Shown piece by piece: positions 61,023-64,000 of a DNA stretch of 64,000 bases. Every line of letters starts with the position of its first letter. Position 1 is the first letter of the stretch. The translations under genes were made by a program, and so were the position numbers. The notes under the pieces are model-generated. The model was not told the DNA's origin and ran no database searches. It saw nothing but the letters and a program-made list of their open reading frames with translations. The stretch comes from Roseiarcus sp963737365 (GTDB lineage Bacteria > Pseudomonadota > Alphaproteobacteria > Rhizobiales > Beijerinckiaceae): assembly GCA_963737365.1 (NCBI GenBank), contig CAVTSD010000007.1, positions 806,001 through 870,000 on the forward strand, read 5' to 3'.

Positions 61023-61793
61023 TTGAGCGCCTCGAAGCACGATGGACCGCCCCGGATCGCGCTGGTGACCGGGGCCTCTCGCGGCATCGGCCGCGCGGCC
61101 GCTCTCGCCTTGGCTAAGTCGGGCGCGCATGTTGTGGCGCTCGCCCGCACCCAGGGCGCACTTGAGGAACTTGACGACGAAATTCGAGCGCTCCGGCCCG
61201 AAGAGCCGGAGGCGACGACTCTGGTTCCCATGGATCTGCGCGACTTCGCCGCCATCGATCGGCTAGGCGAGGCTCTCAATCGCCGATGGGGCCGGCTTGA
61301 CGCCTTCGTCGGCAACGCCGGGGTTCTGGGCCTTTTGACCCCCTTGCACCAACTTGATCCGAAAATGTGGGACGACGTGATGGCGGTTAACGTGACCGCC
61401 AATTTGCGCCTCATTCGATCGCTCGACCCGCTCCTTCGCCTGTCTGACGCCGGCCGCGTCGCGTTCATAACTTCGGGCGCGGCGAGCCGAGCGGATCTGC
61501 GCGCCTATTGGGGCCCGTACGCGACATCCAAAGCGGCGCTCGACGCCCTCGCCCGAACCTACGCCGCCGAGACCGTCAATACGTCGAACGTTCGCGTGAT
61601 GCTGATCAACCCGGGACCGTTGCGCACGCGCATGCGCGCAACCGCGATGCCTGGGGAAGATCCGTTATCACTACGAACAGCCGACGAGCTCGCTCCAAAG
61701 ATTGTTGAGATTTGCTCGCCGGAGTGGACCGAGACGGGCAAGCTTTATGATTTTCCCTTGGACCGCGTCCTGAGCTTCAAAGCTCCGACTTAG
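61023..61793 (+). CDS. SDR-family NAD(P)-dependent oxidoreductase
   Basis: 256 residues. The cofactor site is TGASRGIGRAAALA near residues 16-29, NAG at FVGNAGVLG, the catalytic Ser at FITSGAAS, and YxxxK in YWGPYATSKAAL. These are the classical SDR hallmarks. The start is TTG at 61023 with AAGGAG 7 bases upstream. It is divergent from ihfA. The substrate cannot be told from sequence. Confidence 0.9.
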   Translation: MSASKHDGPPRIALVTGASRGIGRAAALALAKSGAHVVALARTQGALEELDDEIRALRPEEPEATTLVPMDLRDFAAIDRLGEALNRRWGRLDAFVGNAGVLGLLTPLHQLDPKMWDDVMAVNVTANLRLIRSLDPLLRLSDAGRVAFITSGAASRADLRAYWGPYATSKAALDALARTYAAETVNTSNVRVMLINPGPLRTRMRATAMPGEDPLSLRTADELAPKIVEICSPEWTETGKLYDFPLDRVLSFKAPT

Positions 61794-61863
61794 ACCTCTA
61801 GGCGAAACTTTACGATAGCGGCCCGTCAACGTGAATCGGCCGTTCCTAAAGTTTTTCGCCAAA

Positions 61864-61888
61864 GGAACCGAGGGTAGACGAGCGCGTT
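61864..61888 (+). promoter_or_regulatory. EcfG-type general-stress promoter
   Basis: GGAAC at 61864-61868 and CGTT at 61885-61888 with a spacer of exactly 16 bases is a full match to the EcfG consensus. It is 36 bases before the ATG of the hemerythrin-like gene at 61924. Confidence 0.75.
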
Positions 61889-61923
61889 GCTTTAGCGGGA
61901 ATCCAGTCCAAGGAGCACGCATC

Positions 61924-63210
61924 ATGGCGCGAGAGCCAGAGAAATCAACGAGACTCACGAGCAAATCGAAGACCGATCCACAGACCGCTCAAAATGGCGG
62001 CGCGGAGACCGACAAGCAAAGCGGGCCTCAATCGGCAAATGCCGGGGACGTTTTGAAAACGCACCATCAGGAGCTGCAGGCAAGCTTGACCAAGCGCGCC
62101 AAGGCGAATGCGGATCATTCCGCAATCGTGAAGGAATTTGCGCCTACTTGGCTTGCCCATAACGCAGTCGAAGTGGAGATTGTGGTTCCGGCCCTCAGAG
62201 AGTTGGAGTTTGACGAAGCCAACCTTGTCGCCGGGGAGATCAGCAAAGACCTGATCAACATTCTGTTGGCCGACCTGCTTCAGGATGACGACCAAGACTC
62301 GGTGGAGCCCCGGCTCGAAGCGCTCTCCCGTCAGGTCGACGCCCTTCTGGAGATTTATCAGACCAACGAGGAGAGCTTCAAAACAGCGATTGAAGGCGCT
62401 GAAGGCAAATCCCCCTCATTAGGTTCTGAGATCAAGGCTCACTATGACCGCGTGAAGCAGCGGTTCGCCGACGTAGACGATGGTTCCGACGAGATGCTGG
62501 GCATGTTGGCGCCTCGTCGGCTTTCGATCCGTTCGTCGCGTCAACAGGGCCACAGGGACAGCGGTACGCGCCAGTATGGCGGTGCGTCGGACCGGGACGA
62601 GCAGGGTCGTTTCCTGCCAGATTACGATCGGGAGCGTTCGCGGGACCGCTACGGTTCGCAGCGCGACGAGTACGAAGGCCGAGCCCCCCAGTCCCGCGGC
62701 CGCTTCCAAGGCGACGACGAGCGTTATGGCCCCCGGTCTTTTGGGTCCATGGGCCGTGATCGAGACGATGAAGGACGCTTCGCTTCTCGCGAATCCTACG
62801 AAGGCCGTGGGCAGCGTGGCTGGTATGGCGATCCGGAAGGCCATTCGGAGGCCGCCAGGGGCCGCGGACGTCAACACGATGAAGATGATCGTTATCGGCG
62901 TCGCGACGATGAAGGCCGTGGGCGTGGCGGTTGGTTCGGCGACCCTGAAGGGCACTCTGAGGCGTCTCGCAGGGGTCGGGGACAGCGATCGAGCTACGGC
63001 GACAGCGGATACGGAAATCTCGAGGGCCGTGGCGCGCGCCGAGGCGCCGAGGAGGGTCGCAGTGGCGAAGGATCGTACGGCTCTCGCTCTCGATCTGACG
63101 ATCAGGATCGCCAAGGCGCCTCGCAAGGCAGTCAGGAGCGCCGAGGTCGATCCGATTACGACGAGCAGCGCAGATCTCCGCGCGGCGGCGGGGGCCGGTC
63201 CGGCTACTGA
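61924..63210 (+). CDS. Hemerythrin-like (HHE) protein with GWYGDPEGHSEAS repeats
   Basis: 428 residues from MAREPEKSTRLTS (AAGGAG 8 bases upstream). Residues ~40-180 are helical with LKTHHQELQ and WLAHNAVEVEIVVPAL, resembling an HHE hemerythrin-like domain but with few His ligands, so iron binding is uncertain. The rest is a disordered Arg/Gly/Asp-rich region with RDEQGRFLPDYD and RDDEGRFA units, and three GW-x-GDPEGHSEA units. These repeats recur in the next gene at 63399. The EcfG promoter upstream suggests expression under general stress. Single-letter runs here are truncated by the 20-residue limit. Confidence 0.75.
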   Translation: MAREPEKSTRLTSKSKTDPQTAQNGGAETDKQSGPQSANAGDVLKTHHQELQASLTKRAKANADHSAIVKEFAPTWLAHNAVEVEIVVPALRELEFDEANLVAGEISKDLINILLADLLQDDDQDSVEPRLEALSRQVDALLEIYQTNEESFKTAIEGAEGKSPSLGSEIKAHYDRVKQRFADVDDGSDEMLGMLAPRRLSIRSSRQQGHRDSGTRQYGGASDRDEQGRFLPDYDRERSRDRYGSQRDEYEGRAPQSRGRFQGDDERYGPRSFGSMGRDRDDEGRFASRESYEGRGQRGWYGDPEGHSEAARGRGRQHDEDDRYRRRDDEGRGRGGWFGDPEGHSEASRRGRGQRSSYGDSGYGNLEGRGARRGAEEGRSGEGSYGSRSRSDDQDRQGASQGSQERRGRSDYDEQRRSPRGGGGRSGY

Positions 63211-63331
63211 ATTGCATGACGGGATTGTGTCTGAGCGGCGCTCTGAAATGGGCGTCGCAGTCATGACTTTGCCCACTTCAGCGAAGTGCGCAGTGTCGAC
63301 TTTTCTTGAGGCAAACCGAGGATTGAATCTC

Positions 63332-63356
63332 GGAACAAAGGCTAGCGGGATCGGTT
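63332..63356 (+). promoter_or_regulatory. Candidate EcfG-type promoter, one mismatch
   Basis: GGAAC at 63332-63336, 16-base spacer, then GGTT at 63353-63356 (consensus CGTT). It is 43 bases before the ATG of the repeat protein gene at 63399. The mismatch lowers confidence, but the position is right. Confidence 0.45.
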
Positions 63357-63398
63357 AGGGCCGAACTTGGTAGCCAACTTGGTAGAAGGAGGAACTCA

Positions 63399-64000
63399 AT
63401 GAGTCAGTACCGAGATGAGCGCGGTTCCCGAAGGGGCCGAGAAGACGACCATGACGACGATCGGCGCCATTCGCGCGGTATGCCCGAGCGCGATGAGCAG
63501 GGTCGCTTCATGAGTGAAGGCGGGTCTCGTTCCCGTAGTCGTCAGGACGACGAGGATGATCGCTACAGCCGGCGCTCGACCGGCCGTGACCGTGATGACG
63601 ACGGTCGGTTCACACGACGAAGCGGATCAGATGATGGCCGAAGCGGTTCCTACCAGAGCCGCAACGAAGGGCGCGGCCAAGGATGGTTTGGCGACTCGGA
63701 AGACCACTCCGAGGCGTCTCGCCGCGGTTGGCAGAATCCGAGCCATGGCGAAAGCGGGTGGTACGGTGATTCCGAAGGTCACTCGGAAGCCTCGCGCCGC
63801 GGTTGGCAGAACCCGAACCATGGCGACAGCGGATGGTATGGTGATTTTGAGGGTCACTCCCGGGCGTCCCGCCGCGGCTGGGACAACCCACGCCACGGCG
63901 AGAGCGGCTGGTACGGCGATTCCGAGGGCCACTCGGAAGCCTCCCGTCGCGGATGGGAACAGGGCCACGAAGGCAATAACCGCAGCCGCTCCTCGTCGCG
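63399..64000 (+). CDS. GWYGDSEGHSEASRRGW-repeat protein (cut by window end)
   Basis: The first 200 residues are in the window with no stop. They begin MSQYRDERGSRRGREDDHDD, then RDEQGRFMSEGGS and DDDGRFTRRS units (RDE/DxGRF is typical of stress-related repeat proteins), then four 25-residue units starting GW-F/Y-GD (from 63681). The start ATG at 63399 has an AGGAGGAACTCA site. No signal peptide is present. The repeat is common to cytoplasmic Gly/Asp/Arg-rich stress proteins of Rhizobiales and Sphingomonadales with unknown function. It is a paralogue of the C-terminal part of the gene before it. Confidence 0.75.
   Translation, partial: MSQYRDERGSRRGREDDHDDDRRHSRGMPERDEQGRFMSEGGSRSRSRQDDEDDRYSRRSTGRDRDDDGRFTRRSGSDDGRSGSYQSRNEGRGQGWFGDSEDHSEASRRGWQNPSHGESGWYGDSEGHSEASRRGWQNPNHGDSGWYGDFEGHSRASRRGWDNPRHGESGWYGDSEGHSEASRRGWEQGHEGNNRSRSSS
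63681..63980 (+). repeat. Four 75-base tandem repeats
   Basis: Units begin at 63681, 63756, 63831 and 63906, each with GGNTGGT(T/A)(T/C)GGNGA...CACTCNGAGG-type sequence and coding for GW(F/Y)GDSEGHSEASRRGWxNPxHGES-like units. The regular spacing in the DNA points to recent tandem duplication. Confidence 0.85.

Noticed and set aside
63681..63980. 75-base repeats as a possible CRISPR array
   Set aside because: There are no unique spacers between units and the repeats are in-frame coding sequence.

Overview
The window is about 64 kb of high-GC chromosomal DNA, gene-dense on both strands, and almost certainly from an alphaproteobacterium of the Rhizobiales/Hyphomicrobiales. The evidence is the gene orders rlpA-tmk-holB-metG-tatD-MBL and ihfA-merR-tRNA-Pro, the TPR_21 protein plus der pair, a FixK/FNR-type box, EcfG-type (GGAAC-N16-CGTT) promoters, and a LigD/two-Ku repair locus. 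No methanotrophy, photosynthesis or nitrogen-fixation genes are visible, so I do not name a genus.

Layout. 1-192: tail of an unidentified gene. 222-3003 (minus): a putative extracytoplasmic electron-transfer operon, HiPIP > outer-membrane cytochrome-porin resembling the iron oxidase Cyc2 > CHRD protein > monoheme cytochrome c, with a perfect TTGAT-N4-ATCAA operator upstream. This is the most interesting locus in the window. 3080-5330: TPR_21 protein and der. 5337-10275: DUF2652/SRPBCC protein, a long intergenic region with repeats, DUF763, PhoB-like regulator, and a small secreted Met/His/Lys-rich peptide. 10551-16030: a seven-gene Mrp/Mbh-type cation/proton antiporter operon with no hydrogenase. 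16040-23141: mixed metabolic genes including a patatin + GntP pair. 23224-28757 (minus): DUF4145 protein, RND efflux pump pair and a His/Gly-rich repeat protein. 28885-31856: metallophosphoesterase and an AI-2E-type permease. 32120-36929: NHEJ locus (ku1, ligD, ku2). 37233-39505: second AI-2E-type permease, small DUF883- and DUF3309-like proteins, yjbQ. 40331-49769: rlpA, an IS1595 insertion, tmk-holB-metG-tatD-PhnP-like-M20. 50282-53170: NAD(P)-binding protein, HxlR regulator, ISNCY-type transposase, HxlR remnant. 53231-59662: hybrid histidine kinase, CheR, CheB, second hybrid kinase. 59709-64000: tRNA-Pro, merR, ihfA, SDR, and two EcfG-associated proteins with GWYGD-EGHSEAS repeats, the last one cut by the window end.

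How the genes fit together. The HiPIP/Cyc2-like operon has the parts for moving electrons between the cell exterior and a periplasmic carrier and may be induced when oxygen is low. Several other loci look stress-related: NHEJ repair, EcfG promoters before the DUF883-like and hemerythrin-like genes, hybrid kinases with CheB/CheR, and efflux.

Data quality. About ten conserved genes or gene parts need a one-base frame change to read through (DUF763, phoB N-terminus, GNAT, alpha/beta hydrolase, DUF883, DUF3309, metG, the PhnP-like gene, and two sites in the second kinase). At least two lie in homopolymer runs. Sequencing or assembly error is the likeliest cause, so the broken genes below are annotated over their full reconstructed span.
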